Positions 10,460 to 22,712 of a DNA stretch of 64,000 bases are shown piece by piece; position 1 is the first letter of the stretch; the number at the start of each line of letters is the position of its first letter. The stretch comes from Bagarius yarrelli. Taxonomy: Eukaryota; Chordata; Actinopteri; Siluriformes; Sisoridae. The stretch spans positions 9,989,763 through 10,053,762 of the forward strand of contig VCAZ01000008.1 of NCBI GenBank assembly GCA_005784505.1. Direction: 5' to 3'. The notes beneath the pieces were generated by a model. The model worked only from the letters and a program-made list of their open reading frames with translations, did no database searches and was not told the origin of the DNA. The translations under genes and the position numbers were made by a program.

Positions 10460-10821
10460 ATGTTGAGGTTCCACTCTATATATCCATCTATCCATCATCC
10501 ATAGTTACGCATTTGGTTGTGAAAATTCAAGCTATTTCACAACTTCATCTATAAAATGGCATCCCAGAGGAAGCACCATACACACTCGTACCGAGCTGTA
10601 CATCTCTATTTTATTATCTATTACCGGGTAAATACTGAATTCCTCCCACCGACACGCTGCTTCAGGATAAACAAAACAAAACACAGCAGGGCGTTAAGAG
10701 CCTCAGGCTCGACAATGACCAGCACAAGTTAAAGTCAAAACATGCTCGCGAATTCTGCAGGAGGAGATGATAATAACCACCCACTGCCCATAGGACCAGG
10801 ACTCCATACAGCTGATAATAG

Positions 10822-10950
10822 AAGCCAGAGAGAGAGAGAGAGAGAGCGTGAGAGAGACACTGACAGATAAAGACAGACAGACAGAGAGAGACAGGAGACA
10901 GAAAGACAGATAGAGAGAGACAGACAGGAGACAGAAGAAAGGGAGAGAGA
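10822..10950. repeat. GA/GACA microsatellite
   Basis: GA dinucleotides grading into gacagaca and back. Confidence 0.9.
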
Positions 10951-11170
10951 GAAAAAAATGGTGGCTCACAGCTGTGCAGGTTGAATAAGTGAGGAATCCC
11001 AGGCTGTTGACAGACACTGGAATGTGGACAAATGGCAAAGGGAGAAGTAAAACCTTCCCTAAGGACACAGCCAGCAGCGATTTTTCATAAGAGAGTACAC
11101 CCCAACTGACAGTTCATCACTATGTCAAAGATGTTTTGGGAAAACCAAGCTAAGCTGCAAGTACAAGCCA

Positions 11171-11186
11171 ACACACACACACCACC

Positions 11187-11234
<48 letters not shown>

Positions 11235-11235
11235 A
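11171..11235. repeat. CA then TA compound microsatellite
   Basis: About 18 CA units followed by about 12 TA units. Confidence 0.93.
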
Positions 11236-11441
11236 ACACTTCAAAATAAATCATCCCCACAAGTCCGGGCCAAAGGCCAAAAGGCTTAATAAAACATTAC
11301 CCATCTAAACCAGTTACGACTGTAATTCACAAAGGTTTAAACTCTGATTTGAGCTGTGTTCAAGAAGCCAAAGGTTTAAGGGATGCAATTTTTCAATATA
11401 TATCAAAGGAACCAAGTTATTAAATAAAAAGGACACAACAA

Positions 11442-11870
11442 GACTTCTTTTTCTTCTCCTTTCGGCTGTTTCCTTTTAGGGGTCGCCACAGCGAATCATC
11501 TGTCTCCACCCAACCCTATTCTCTCCATCCTCTTCGCTTACACCCAGTAACTTCACGTCCTCGTTTATCACATCCATATATAAACGTCCTCTTTGGTCTT
11601 CCTCTTTGCCTTCTGCCTGGTAGCTTAATTTCTAACAATATATTCACTGTCCCTCCTCTGTACATGTCCAAACCACCTCAATCTGGCTACCTGACTTTTT
11701 CCCCCCAAAACATCTAACATGACTCGTCCCCCTAATGAACTTGTTCCTAATCCTGTCCAACCTCGTCCCAAAGAAAACCTCAACATATTCAGTTCTGCTA
11801 CTTTCAGCTCTGCCACCTGTCCCTTCCTCAGCGCCACTGTCTCAACACAACACTATTACATAGGTCCACT
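11442..11870 (-). mobile_element. LINE 3' end (reverse transcriptase C-terminal remnant), reverse
   Basis: On the minus strand the broken reading frame contains RLRWFGHVQRRD (about 11650-11690), the hallmark of the C-terminal part of a common fish LINE open frame 2. The untranslated end follows ('gtggcgacccctaaaagg', 'aacagccgaaaggagaag'), with an AAG-rich tail at the left. The same 3' end occurs forward at 57153-57291. The copy is 5' truncated and frame-broken, hence dead. The exact clade is not certain. Confidence 0.8.
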
Positions 11871-12039
11871 ACAACAAAACCTTTATTATGTTTTTTAAGT
11901 CTAAGTCCACCTCCAGGGTTTGTGCCATGACCAAGGGCCTAAACCCCATTGTTTCATTAAAAGTTAAAATTAAACATGTATTTTTGCAATTCTTCAGGCA
12001 GAACAGTCAATACATCAAACTTGGATGGAATTTGTAACA

Positions 12040-12203
12040 GTAAGTGTTGCTAATGCAAGTGTTCCCAGCTCTACCAAGCTGCCACTGCTGGGGCCCCTGA
12101 ACAAGACACTTAACCTGTAACTGCTCAGTTGAAATACAAAAGATGAAATATATGTAGAGACATTCTGGATAAAGATGTCTGCCAAATGCAAGAAAAATGT
12201 AAC
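12040..12203 (+). mobile_element. tRNA-derived SINE, forward, degenerate
   Basis: Head mostly lost. Body 'gctgccactgctggggcccc', 'aactgctcagttgaaatac' and tail 'ataaagatgtctgccaaatg' are present. Confidence 0.75.
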
Positions 12204-15200
12204 TACATGTTACTGTACATAAAATGGCCTTTCCTCTAAAGGCCTTCATTGTTTGATTGTTATGGTTGTGTTTATAGTCACATAAACAGGGAAATTTTTT
12301 GTTTGGGGATATTCACAGTGATGAGGTTAATAGATGTTATGGGGTACTCAAGCTTTCAGCAACTCGGATAGATTGAGAGATATAAAAATAGAAACAAGCA
12401 AGCAAGAGCCTGCAGAGATTTAAAGGGGAAAGGATATCCCCAAAGGTCCCAGTCTGACCTCTGACCATATCTACAACACTCAACTGCTGAGCTTGCAGTG
12501 TGCATTAGAAGCAGATGGAGCAAAAAAACCCAAGGGCTTCAAACCGAACCCCATGAAAGCAAAGAAACAGGAAAATGTGGCAGTATAAGGGGGGAACACT
12601 ATTTACTTCTGTTCAGGTTGAAATATGAAGAGCCTAGAGAGCATGGGTAATTCTGACAGATTAATGCAACTGACTATAAGGACCTGAAATGGAAGCGCCG
12701 TGTCAAAGCACTGCTTATTTATTTAACACTAATCATGCTTGTTTTTTTTTTTTTGCACGGTTTAGAAAGCTCCTGAATCACAAACTGTTCACCCATATTG
12801 TACTCAATTTACCAGAATCAGTAGTGTGCATATTTTCTTATTGCTCGGTCAGCAGATGGCAGGTCAACACCAAGGTAAAGCCACCAGGAAATGCTGCAAA
12901 CACAAAGCTCTGGCTCTGATTGGAGGTAATATGGTTATAAATCAGACTCCAGAGTCTTGACCACATCCTTTACTCCTCTCCTCTATCACCCACTCGGCCC
13001 CAAAGCGGAACTAAAGAAGCTGACGACTGGCCCCTCTAGACGTCCCTCTTCCGCTGAAGCTTTTCTCTCCCCTTCCATCCTGAGCAAGAGATCCTGAAAC
13101 CCAATAACCCCACAGAGCTTCCTGCCCTGTGTGCTCCTTTAATGGGGCAGATAGTGGCTTGCACAATGGCGCGAGTTTAATGGGAGGCCAGGTCTATGCA
13201 TTATTCAACACTGATAAAAACCAACAATAGGCAGAGATCATCACAAGAAGGAAAGGGCGGCGATTCCCTTTCCCCGGCATGCCAATCAGTTCTGAAAAGC
13301 AGCACATTGGGTTAAAGAGAGCAAAGGAAAATGACAGCAAGAGGTGAAGGACAACAGAGAAAGAGAAATAGATCAGGGAAACAGACCTGGAAGTACTTTG
13401 CAAGTCTACACATGTCTTACTCGTTCTGTTTGTTTGTTTTTTTCATTTGATATCACACTACCTTGTCCTGCTAAGGCTGAAAGAGTAACACGTTATCTTT
13501 AAGAGCCTGCGGTATAAGTGTTATCCAAGATTTCCAACAGAAATTTCCTTACTTGTATTCTCACAATGAAAGAAAGTAAAGAATACAAAAAGGGGAAAAT
13601 GTCAGAAAGGTGGGTGAGTACCTGTGGAGAAGGTGATAGAGGGGGATTACCACAGGATGTCCCTATTCATTCCAATCTAATCTCCTTCAACTCAGCCTTC
13701 AAAGAGATGCCGCTCTGATGTTTCTACACTTGTCGCTGTTCTGTATTGCTGATTAGTGGCAGGAGTGAAAAGTAGGAGTTTTGCCCCACAGGAAAACTAC
13801 AGCAGTGCAGCCTGCGCTCGCTTGGCTAAAAACACAGAGTAGGAGGGGGGAGGAAGTGCTTTCATAACCTTCGAGTTACCTCGGTTTATAAGCAACAGCT
13901 GCTGTGATCTGCGGTTTTTCCCAAAGCTAGTTCACTGCGAGCGCTGGTGTACATCACTAGTTGACACATGCGAAGTCTCGACCTTTTAAACACAGATGTG
14001 TGTACAAAGAAACACATGAGAGTTTACACTCTTTGGTCTTGCTTGAAAATTGCATGTGTACAGAAAGCAGTAAAAAGGTTATTGCGCCATTGTATTGGTT
14101 CGTAAGTGTTAAAAGCGGTTTTCCTATTAACAACATTAACGAATCATTCAATAGGCATCTCAAAAGGGTCCTGGTGAGGCCTTGAAATCCCTGGCAATCA
14201 AATCTTTCTAAAACTTTGCAGTTGCAGGACAGAGAAAAAAAAAAACCATACACACAAATACTCCAGTGTGACCGTCCATCATCGGCAGAGGTTAACGTTT
14301 GTCAAACAGAGCGTGAGATAAGGGTAAGGACAAGGGGCTGAAGGGGCTTTTACAAAACAAAAGCTTGGCTTAGGTACCATAAATAAAGTGAGACCCTTCC
14401 AGTACTGCCCCAGGGTATCAAAGCATTCCTTATCTGCAGGAGTCATTCCTAATCTCACTGGTAGTCGAGGGGGGAGGGAGAGTGAGATGAATGAGTGGAG
14501 CTAGTAGATGGATGATGAGACGAAAAGAGGGCAGGCTCCGATCGACCCTGGGGGGTAAGCCATTTTGAGTTCAGAGAGGGAGGGTTGGCAATGGCTTACT
14601 TTTCTGTGGGAACCCCCACACAAGCACGATGCCTTAGATGCACCCATGGAAGGCATCGTGCACAATGGAGAAGCTCCACATCTGTACTATATTAGCCTTG
14701 TTTATTAACAGTGGTCAAAACAGGAAGCAAAGAAGCTTCTGGAAATAAATTACCATCAAAGAAGGACCTTTAATTTTTACACGAAAATGCTACAGGATTA
14801 AGTAGCCTGTTTGTTAAAATACTAATATAATGCTAGCATGTGAAAAACAGCATGGGATTGACTGTGTTGGCTTGCCATTTATTACACAAAGCCAAAAATT
14901 CATTTGGGGAAAAAAAAAAAAAAAGACAACAATGGAATCAAGTGTGTAGTACGACAAATTTTGTTCACAGCTACTGGCCGATGTTCTGCCTGGATCTCGC
15001 TTGTTTTCTCTGTCTTTTTTTTCGCTTTCATTCCTTCGTTTATCCCCCCTTAAAGCTAAATAGCTCCAGATGAGCAACATGTTCATGATAAACTTTGCCT
15101 GCAGCTCCTGCCAGTTTAGTGCAGCTGGATGATAGGCACTTAATACACGACCAAAAATGTGCATGCAAAGCAGTTTAGGACTTGGGCAGAGAAGATCCTT

Positions 15201-17179
15201 TCTTTGGGAACCCTGATAACATTAAGAGTTCTGGAATGTGTAAAAACGGGAACTTTGAACCAACATGATTCAAAAAATTTAACATTAGTTTATTTAAGTT
15301 GATGACCAGCCTGGTGTCTGTATCTGAATTACCAAGAGAGAAATCTGATCCCTGCTGGATATAAAACCCCAAAACCTAATTTTGTAAGGTGTCAGTATCA
15401 CCCAAAGAAACAGCGAGCTGATCAAACAAGGTCAGTAACCCTAAAACTGCACAAAATCAGTATTACGGAGTCTAGGGTCAAGTAGCCATATGAAAACGTA
15501 AGATAAATTGCATTTACCTAATGCAAAGAATAAAACTAAATAATAATGCAATATTGTTTTTGACAGAAAAATCCATGACAAACCAAACTGAATAGCCAAT
15601 TACCCTTTCATACAGGTCTAAGTCCTGAGCGAGACACAAAGCAGGAATTACTTGTTAATACAATAATGACAAGCCAAGAAAGCAAGGCTGACCTCCTGCT
15701 GGGAAATAAATAAGTGTGACTTCAGCGCCATTCCTGAAGGAGAACCAGGCTGTGGATGCTTAATGTAAACACAGCTGCCAGAGCTAAAGTGTTTATTGCT
15801 TTTTGGTCTGTCTAAGCAAGCAAGACTGCCAAAAATGGCCCCTATTTTTCGACCCCTTACTTTCTATCCCTCTCCCACTGCCACATACTGGGACATTGGT
15901 GAAGCGAACACAAAGGGCACAGATGCCAAGCAAAAAATGGGAACCAGAATTCATATGCACCCTAAGAGGTGTATAAAGGGAGACGATTACTTAAGCATCT
16001 GTTATGGCAATAGTTCTGAAAGATGGATCTTGCTATGCTAGGCCAAGACAGAATGGGAGCAAAGACGTAGGCAAACCTGAATCAAAGGCAAGAAATGATG
16101 ACCTAGCAGGTACATATTCCAGTTTCTCCAGACCGGTGGTTTTCAGCCAACATACTTCTGATAAGATTATCTTGTTGTGCCCCCTTTTCTGAATATTTGC
16201 ACAACAGTCGATAACGGGAACACACGCTGACTTTGTGGAACATTTATTGAAAACATGTGGTTACACTTATTTCTAGAGCTGGAATGGTGACAGACTGGTG
16301 GACAGAACAGGAGAAAAATAAAACACAGGCGAGACCTATAAGACTATAAATGTCTGCGGGCCCATCCCTTGTCCCCTTTTAAGATGTCTATCACTGTTTA
16401 TAGGCCATGGGCTGAACAGACTGTGTGGTTTAATGAAGAAACAAGACACCATATCTCAGACAGGTGCAACCACTCAAGCTTTTCATTCCTGGCCTCGTCT
16501 TTGGATTCACTAGCTAACAAAGATCCAGCCCAGGGCTGCCCTATGTTCCAAATCCCTAGGTAATATAACAAGCATTTTAGGATAAAGATGATCGGAGAAG
16601 TGCCAGAAGATTCTGGATTTTGCACTGTGTCTAAGCAAAGAAATGTTTTATATGAGACAGGGTACAGGATATGTATACACATACACACTTTCTTTCCTAA
16701 TCTGATTTTTTTTTCACACCTTAAAACATTCCATTGTGACAGTGGTATATAAATCTTAATGCACCCTTCTTCCATATCTAATAAAGATCAGTCATGCCCC
16801 ACAGCCTTGAATTCTGAAAGCAAACACTCCAGTTAAGCCCTCGACCAAAGGACATTCCTACACTGTGACTCAGCAGTCCTCCGGAGCCAAAAAGTCGTAC
16901 CTGGGCAGTGACTCAACAAGTGTGTGTAACCAAACAGTATACATAGATCCAAGTTTCTCACGCTACCTCTAGCCAATCCTCTTTCCTGACACACAGACCC
17001 ACTGCGTGCTGAACACGCTAAAGTTATTACTCCACTGGGAGGGTGCAATCATGCCTGTCTTTGTAGCTAGTATCGATTTCCAACACCGTTCAACGCACCG
17101 ATTCCTAAAACCAAAGACATTCCTGGCAAAACCAATAGAACCACTGAGTAACCATAGGAATAGATGATAGCTGGGGAAG
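12204..17179. other. Long low-repeat part of jarid2 intron 3, no gene seen
   Basis: Almost 5 kb with few simple repeats: only short poly-T/poly-A runs at 12742, 14228 and 14909. Open frames reach 125 codons but overlap on both strands, lack splice context and resemble nothing known. Somewhat GC-richer stretches at 12960-13160, 13740-13920 and 14380-14680 could be conserved intronic elements, which I cannot test here. No SINE of the common family is visible, a notable gap given its density elsewhere. Confidence 0.5.
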
Positions 17180-17378
17180 TGGGGAAGTGGTGGCTCATGG
17201 TAAGGTGTTGGACTAATAACCTGAAGACTGTGGGTTCGATACCCAGTTCCACAAAGCCACCACTGCTGGGAGCCTGAGCAAGGCCCTTAACCCCCAATTG
17301 CTCAGTTGTATAAATGAGACCAATGTAAGTTGCTCTGGATAAGAGCGTCTGCCAAATGCCGTAAATGTAAATGTAATA
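17180..17378 (+). mobile_element. tRNA-derived SINE, forward, full length
   Basis: Intact head (aagtggtggctcatggtaag), clean B-box GGTTCGATACC near 17233, body 'ccaccactgctgggagcctg', 'aattgctcagttgtataaat', tail 'gagcgtctgccaaatgccg' and a terminal taaatg repeat. It serves as the reference copy for this window. Confidence 0.92.
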
Positions 17379-19077
17379 GCTGCATGCAGGAACTGTAGTA
17401 ACGAAATGTACAAAAAAAATGATAGTGGATGTGAAGAGGAGAGGAGAGAGAAGAAGACACAGAAGGAAGAGAGCACTGAAATTGGCAAACTGCTAAAAAA
17501 ACAATTTGGCACAGACTACACAGCGCAAGAGAACAAACATACCAGTAAAGTTCACCATGAAAGGGAATTTCGAATGGGCAAACAAACAAGCGGGAACAAA
17601 CAAAAAGAAGCTCTTGGTGCGGGGTTTTCTGCTTTTCTGGTTACCACAAGTGTCCCAAGCCTAATTTCAGTTATGCCTTCAGCATAAAAAGAACTTTTTT
17701 TTGCAAGATCTGCATCTCTTAGAAGCCTGGGAAAGCAAACACAGAGCTACTCTCATCAACCTAGCCCTGACCTTTCCCTGCAACCTGGTACCCTGGCACC
17801 TGGACCTTGATGCGCTCTCACCACTCCCCTTCTCTTCATTCCTCGTTCCTCCCTTTCCTGTTTTTCCACCCAGGCCAGGTGTAGGAGATTTTGGCACCTC
17901 TTCAATTGAACATAGCTAAGCCAAGATAAACTGCAGTAAACACATGGTGACCACAAAAAAGTAGCAAGGCGCAGACGGGCACTCAGCACCAAGTGAGCAG
18001 GTCTCTCATTAGGGCTGAACAAAGCTGCCATCCTAATGAAAGGCAGAGAAAGGCACTCGAGAGCAAAAAGCCGCTGTTGGCCACACTGTCAGCAACAGCG
18101 GCCCACTCTTTTCGTGCTTATTTAAATCCAAGCTCAGCCTCTCTCTTTTTTCCTCTCACCCCTCCAGCTTGTCTGTGTTTCTTCCTTTCCCCCACCTCTC
18201 CGTCTGTCTCTTATTCATACCACTGTTTTAATGATGGTGTCTAGAGGGCAGAGCTCTGATTAAAGATTGCATTGCGGTATTAAATGACAGGTAGGACTGC
18301 AGGCAGGTGATGCATGCTGATCCAGAAAAGCTGTACACACTGGGCCTGACTTATGCCCACAAGTAAGCACATGCTATCTTAAAAATTCAAACGCACCCAC
18401 ACACACAGCATATGAGAGAGAGAATGGCTTTCTGGGAGGGGGTCGGACTGGACATCTGCTGTAGTCTGGACGGTTGTGTGTGTTTTGGCTGCCTTTGATT
18501 TGGTGTCTTAGTTTTTGTTTTTTTGTTCCCATGCAGGCCTCTGGAGATTGATTCAGCCCTTTTCACTGGCACTTTACTGGGCCAGTGTTGGTGTGTCTGT
18601 GTGTGGGGGCTGGATGAATAGGTGCTTCAGGAGACTAATTCTTTTCATCTACAGGCTTTCCTCCAGGATAAGTGTGCCCAAGCATACACAAACTCGCATC
18701 AAAGAAAAACTCCTTCTGTTCCTTAAGAACAGGAAGCAGCTTTAAGAACTACCTTATCTTCAGTTCAGGTCTGGCTATAATATCTGACGATCCACTATGC
18801 TTATGGTTTACGATACAGCAAGTTATATCGGACATGAACTTACTTTTTTTGTTTAAGACATCCTGTAGCAAGCAAGAACAAACAAAAGAGTAAGACAGGT
18901 GTGTAGATGAAGGGAATGAGGAAAAAGCTTTGGAGAAGGGAAACACCATTACAGGTGTATGTGTTGAGTGGTCAGGACATTTAGATCCATGACCACTGCA
19001 CTGTTAAATGCCACACAAAGTTTAGTTTTTTTATTTAGGTAAAATAAATAATTCACTAGTAGGTTTGATTACATATG
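17379..19077. promoter_or_regulatory. Low-repeat intron, with candidate conserved block near 17985-18360
   Basis: No gene recognised. 17985-18140 is repeat-free and contains CATTAGGGC, CCTAATGA and a perfectly paired word gccgctgttgg / caacagcggc (18070-18100), giving a short hairpin. 18240-18340 adds CTGATTAAAG and TATTAAATGACAGG, which resemble homeodomain/PBX-MEIS type sites. The regulatory role is inference. The remainder shows nothing recognisable. Confidence 0.25.
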
Positions 19078-19210
19078 CAACATTTGGCAGATGCTATCAT
19101 CCAGAGTGATATATTAAAGATTAAGAACATTGCTCAGGGCTCCAACAGTGGCAAGTGTAATTAAAGCTATGATCCTCTGATTGACCGTCACCATAATTTA
19201 ACCAATTAGC
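19078..19210 (-). mobile_element. tRNA-derived SINE, reverse, strongly degenerate
   Basis: Tail 'catttggcagatgctatcat' and 'attgctcagggctccaacag' recognisable. The head is decayed ('aatttaaccaattagca'). A further scrap of a tail lies at 19409-19440. Confidence 0.6.
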
Positions 19211-20146
19211 ACTTTGGGATGAGTCCTGGGATGAGCAGCCCAAAAGAACAAATTCCCTTTTTTTATACCAGTGCACAGTGCTCTCTGCCAGGCAAACCAA
19301 CTTAAGCTTCAACAGAAGATGTATTTTAGTCATCGGTAGGAATTTTTTCACTAATTAAATTCGCTGCTTTTACAGATTATTCATTTCAGGAAAATAATAT
19401 TTACCAATACGTTTACGGCAATTGGCAGATTTTTATATACTGTACACAGTTTTAAAGACTCTATAAGTGTCACTCTACAATCACCTTTACACACCACCTC
19501 CGGATTTTTTCTCAGTCATTAAACAAATTTGGTTTGGGTTTGATTGTTTTTCCATCCACTGCAAGCCTTTTGAAAGGTGTTTTGACAATCCAGAGCCACC
19601 GTACCATCAAAATGCCAAATGCAGAATAGCAAACCACTGCTGTAGTCAATTGTATGATGGTTTCAGTACTCGACACGCACCTTTCTGCTGCTGCTGTTTG
19701 GTGCATGTCCACACCTTTGATCTACTGCTTTACAGAAATTGGTCTTCTGTTTTAATATGTGGCTCCAGTACTGCCAGCAAAGTATCAAAGTGAGTCACTG
19801 ACATCCTGAAATAATCCTTAAAAATCTCAGGATAATCCTGCATGCAAATTTTGGACTCAGTGTGCAATGACCTTTAGAATAGCATCAGTCTAAACTTGAC
19901 AAATGCATGAACAACTGTTTAAGATATGAAAAATAGATCAAACTAATTCCTCTCTTTTGCAAATTCACTACTGAATGATTTTTTTAATTATTATTCCCCT
20001 CCTAGTCAGTCAGTTACGGTACTGTACACATAGTTAGGAAACTGAGGTGTGCTTTGTGACAGTAATCTTTTCTTTGAGAGCTTCACATTTCCAGCATTTG
20101 TGAAAATGCATTTTATCATTTTAAAAATATATCTAAACTACATCCT

Positions 20147-20600
20147 ATGCTTTTGAGGTCAAATGCAGAAATTATAGTTCATGCGTTCAGGACCTCGAGA
20201 TTAGACTATTGTAACGCTTTACTGGGTGGTTGTTCTGCACACCTAATAAACAAACTTCAGCTGGTCCAAAACAGCCATTCAGACAAGACCACGGAAACTT
20301 TACTGCAGTATAGAATAACCTACTGGTTTATCTGGTCAGAGGAGAACTGACCCCCCGACTGAGCCTGGTTTCTCCCAAGGTTTTTTCTCCATTCTGTCAC
20401 TAATGGAGTTTTGGTTCCTTGCCGCCGTCGCCTCTGGCTTGCTTAGTTGGGGACTCTAAATTTATAGATATCAATCAAATGGACTGTTCTAATGAATGTT
20501 TAATATTTTTGCGTGTGATGTATTTCTGTGAAGCTGCTATGGACCAATCCCGATTGTAATAAGCGCTAAATAAATAAAGATGGCTTGACTTGACATAAAA
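20147..20600 (+). mobile_element. L2/CR1-type LINE 3' end, forward
   Basis: Forward reading contains SRLDYCNALLGG followed by INKLQLVQN (about 20192-20275), typical of the last part of an L2/CR1-like reverse transcriptase frame. The repeat's untranslated end follows: 'gactgagcctggtttctccc', 'ttgccgccgtcgcctctgg', then 'gcgctaaataaataaagatg' and a TTGAC pentamer tail at 20585-20596. It is 5' truncated and its frame breaks after LVQN, so it is dead. Confidence 0.85.
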
Positions 20601-20664
20601 ATTAATATAATAATCAGCACTTATTACGGTTTTCCCCATAATAAAAATAAACAATTCTGGAAAT

Positions 20665-20842
20665 CACTTGGCAGACGTCCTTGTCCAAAGCGACTTTTTT
20701 TTTTTTTTTTTTTTATCTAACTAAGCAGTTGAAGGTTAAGGACTTGTTCAGGGGCCCAGCAGTGGCATCCTGGTGGTGCTGAAAATTAAACCAATAATCT
20801 GATTAGCAGTCCAATGTTCTAAACACTGGACAATCATTTCCC
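20665..20842 (-). mobile_element. tRNA-derived SINE, reverse, with internal poly-T
   Basis: Tail 'ggcagacgtccttgtccaaa', then a run of about 22 T at 20694-20714 where the family has 'acatttatctcattt', then 'caggggcccagcagtggca' and a decayed head. The poly-T has replaced or expanded part of the body. Confidence 0.78.
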
Positions 20843-21097
20843 CTTTAGTATGTTTTAACTTAGTCGATGATTTACATCTTAATAGAAGACAAATTACCGG
20901 GGAAAAAACCCACAAAAAGTACATTAACAGTTAAAGAGTTCATTTAAAAAAACTATAAAAATTAGTATGCATCACTGAGGACTAATACGCTTAGTCCCCT
21001 TTTACAAAAGATTCTTTTGGAAACTCGCATCTTGTTTATTTGCCTGTGGATATTAAGCAAAGAACATAGTAATTTTCATGTAAACTAATTAAATGAC

Positions 21098-21452
21098 TTC
21101 CAACAGGGGGATCCCGACCCACAAGGGGGTCTACGCATGCTTTCTTTGGGGGCCGCATCATATTTTTAAAAAAGTGTTGAGCAGTGAGCATAAGCTAATT
21201 TAATCCATGATCTATAATTCGTTCTCCACAAAAACGACCGAGTCTCACTGATTCACCTTCAGCAGCTGGTAGTAATGACCCAGACATACTGGACCCAGGT
21301 GAGAAAGCTTCCACCAATTCAGGTCGCAGCTCTAGCAATACTAAAAAACAAACGCAGGAAAAAGCAGAAGCGATATGGTCAAATGTGAAGAGGCGCCCAG
21401 AAATATTTTTTTTAGGGAAAAAGGGGTTCTCGGTTGGGAACCTCTGGCTTAA
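21098..21452. mobile_element. Possible hAT-derived fragment
   Basis: The left end 'cagggggatcccgacccac' and the right end, read in reverse ('ccagaggttcccaaccgag'), look like degenerate inverted ends of the hAT type (CAGAGGTTCCC). Between them a short forward frame (NDPDILDPGEKAS ... KKQTQEKAEAIW) is open. No clear 8-bp target duplication is seen. The assignment is tentative. Confidence 0.35.
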
Positions 21453-21589
21453 GCGCATTTGTGCTACACAAACAAAAATATGACACAGAATTAATTGCGC
21501 ACTGTAAACGAACTCATCTCATTTCCCTTACTCTTTAATTATTAACTCAAACAAATAGCAAGCACGGCTTAAAGAGACTAATTAAAAGT

Positions 21590-21880
21590 GACAAGAAATG
21601 AAAATTAATTTCAAAGAAGGAGTGCATGTAATAAAACCCTCTGATCCCCCCGAATGACAACTCTATTGTACAAGCCGCCGTGTTATCGTTATCTCGCTAA
21701 TAAGCGTGGCGCACGGCTCCAAACGGCTATCAAAACCGAGCGCCTGGAAAGAGATTCTGGCTGTCTGCTTTTTCTCTCATGGAGATTTAGACACTTGGCA
21801 GCATTCGAACATCTTTTATATACAGATTTATTTAATCATCGAGTCACGCTAACGCTAACGCTAACGTCTCAGCGGTTACA
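21590..21880. promoter_or_regulatory. Candidate conserved block 5'-adjacent to exon 3 end
   Basis: Repeat-free, CpG-containing sequence (ccgccgtgttatcgtt, ctcgctaataagcgtggcgc) just downstream, in gene sense, of the exon 3 donor, ending in a small gctaac hexamer repeat at 21847-21865. The open frame on the plus strand (81 codons) resembles nothing known. Regulatory or splicing roles are inference. Confidence 0.22.
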
Positions 21881-21938
21881 GAAGGCAGAAGATCTGTGAA
21901 TACAATGTTTAAGCAAGTGTTTATTTTTTTTTTTTTAC

Positions 21939-22062
21939 CTCTTTTTAGCAGGCACATCCTCCCAGCACTCGCTCCCTCCGTCTGTGCTTTGAGAGCGAGT
22001 GTCGTCCTCTTTGCGTCCGCCTTTGGAGACAGACCCATTGAGCTGGACACTTGACAAAGAAC
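21939..22062 (-). CDS. jarid2: jarid2 coding exon 3 (acidic/serine linker)
   Basis: This 124-nt minus-strand exon lies between an acceptor in a GT-rich tract (gtgtag|gt) and the donor aagag|gtaaaa. It completes the split glycine codon from exon 2 (phase 1) and leaves two bases of an arginine codon for exon 4 (phase 2). The reading is SLSSVQLNGSVSKGG, a hydrophilic stretch rich in Asp, Glu and Ser, then GSECWEDVPAKK. It matches the position and style of the human linker, which begins GSLKTVNGLL and ends EEGPSRKR, but the middle is poorly conserved and the linker is about eight residues shorter than in human. Assignment rests mainly on phase compatibility with both neighbours and on the conserved ends. 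The other two frames contain a stop or give no match. An overlapping open frame (MSSSMGLSPKAD...) is a shadow. Confidence 0.86.
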
Positions 22063-22492
22063 CTACACACACACACAGAAAGACAAATACATATTTACTT
22101 AATTTCTCAAGGCTCCTGCGTATACATTAACGTGATAAAAAAGGAAGGAGTCTCCAGTGTCAGAACTTGGTTTGCAGATACAACAAAGGTCAGCAGAAGG
22201 ACACTCGGCTGGCCCCCAGGAGCAGAAACCGCTATGTCTCCAACATGTGACCAGAATTTCTTGGTATTTTCTTTAGAATTTTCTTGGTACTTTTGCCAAT
22301 CTCTTACTTTTATATATATAAAAAAGTTTTTTTTTCCAAATTGTTGCTCACCTGGTTGGTGGACCTGTTAAACCTTGCGGTGGATCAAAACCGTTCATCA
22401 ATGTTGCCCCTAAAACTTAAACTTTACCTCTTGTTCTTGTCTTAGGTCAACTTTTTTTAAGCAAATATTGATTACTGTAGTTTTGTCTACAG

Positions 22493-22606
22493 GGGAAGTG
22501 GTAGTCTAGTGGTTAATGTGCCTGGTAATTGGAAGATCAGGATTCCCACCAAGTGCTACAAAGTTACCACTGTTGGGCCCCTGAGCAAGACCCTTTACCC
22601 CTAGTC
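22493..22606 (+). mobile_element. tRNA-derived SINE, forward, 3' truncated
   Basis: Head 'gaagtggtagtctagtggtt', body 'ttaccactgttgggcccctg' and 'gcaagaccctttacccctag', then an abrupt junction to a sequence repeated at 25099. Confidence 0.82.
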
Positions 22607-22712
22607 TTGACTTTCCCTCAACGACCTCATAGTGAGTAGAATGTTGGTCCCTTTCGGGCCCACAGATTAACTGGCATGCTTAATTATTAATAATTTATCT
22701 AAATTTTATGAG
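22604..22712. repeat. Local repeat X, copy 1 (paralogous to 25099-25199)
   Basis: Begins 'gtcttgactttccctcaacg' and ends 'taatttatctaaattttatg'. The same sequence, about 80% alike by eye, is found 2.5 kb to the right. Both copies sit directly after a fragment of the common SINE, so SINE plus flank behaves as one repeated unit. Confidence 0.72.

Noticed and set aside
11625..11837. Small minus-strand gene of 70 codons
   Set aside because: It is the frame-broken end of a LINE reverse transcriptase (RLRWFGHVQRRD), not a host gene.
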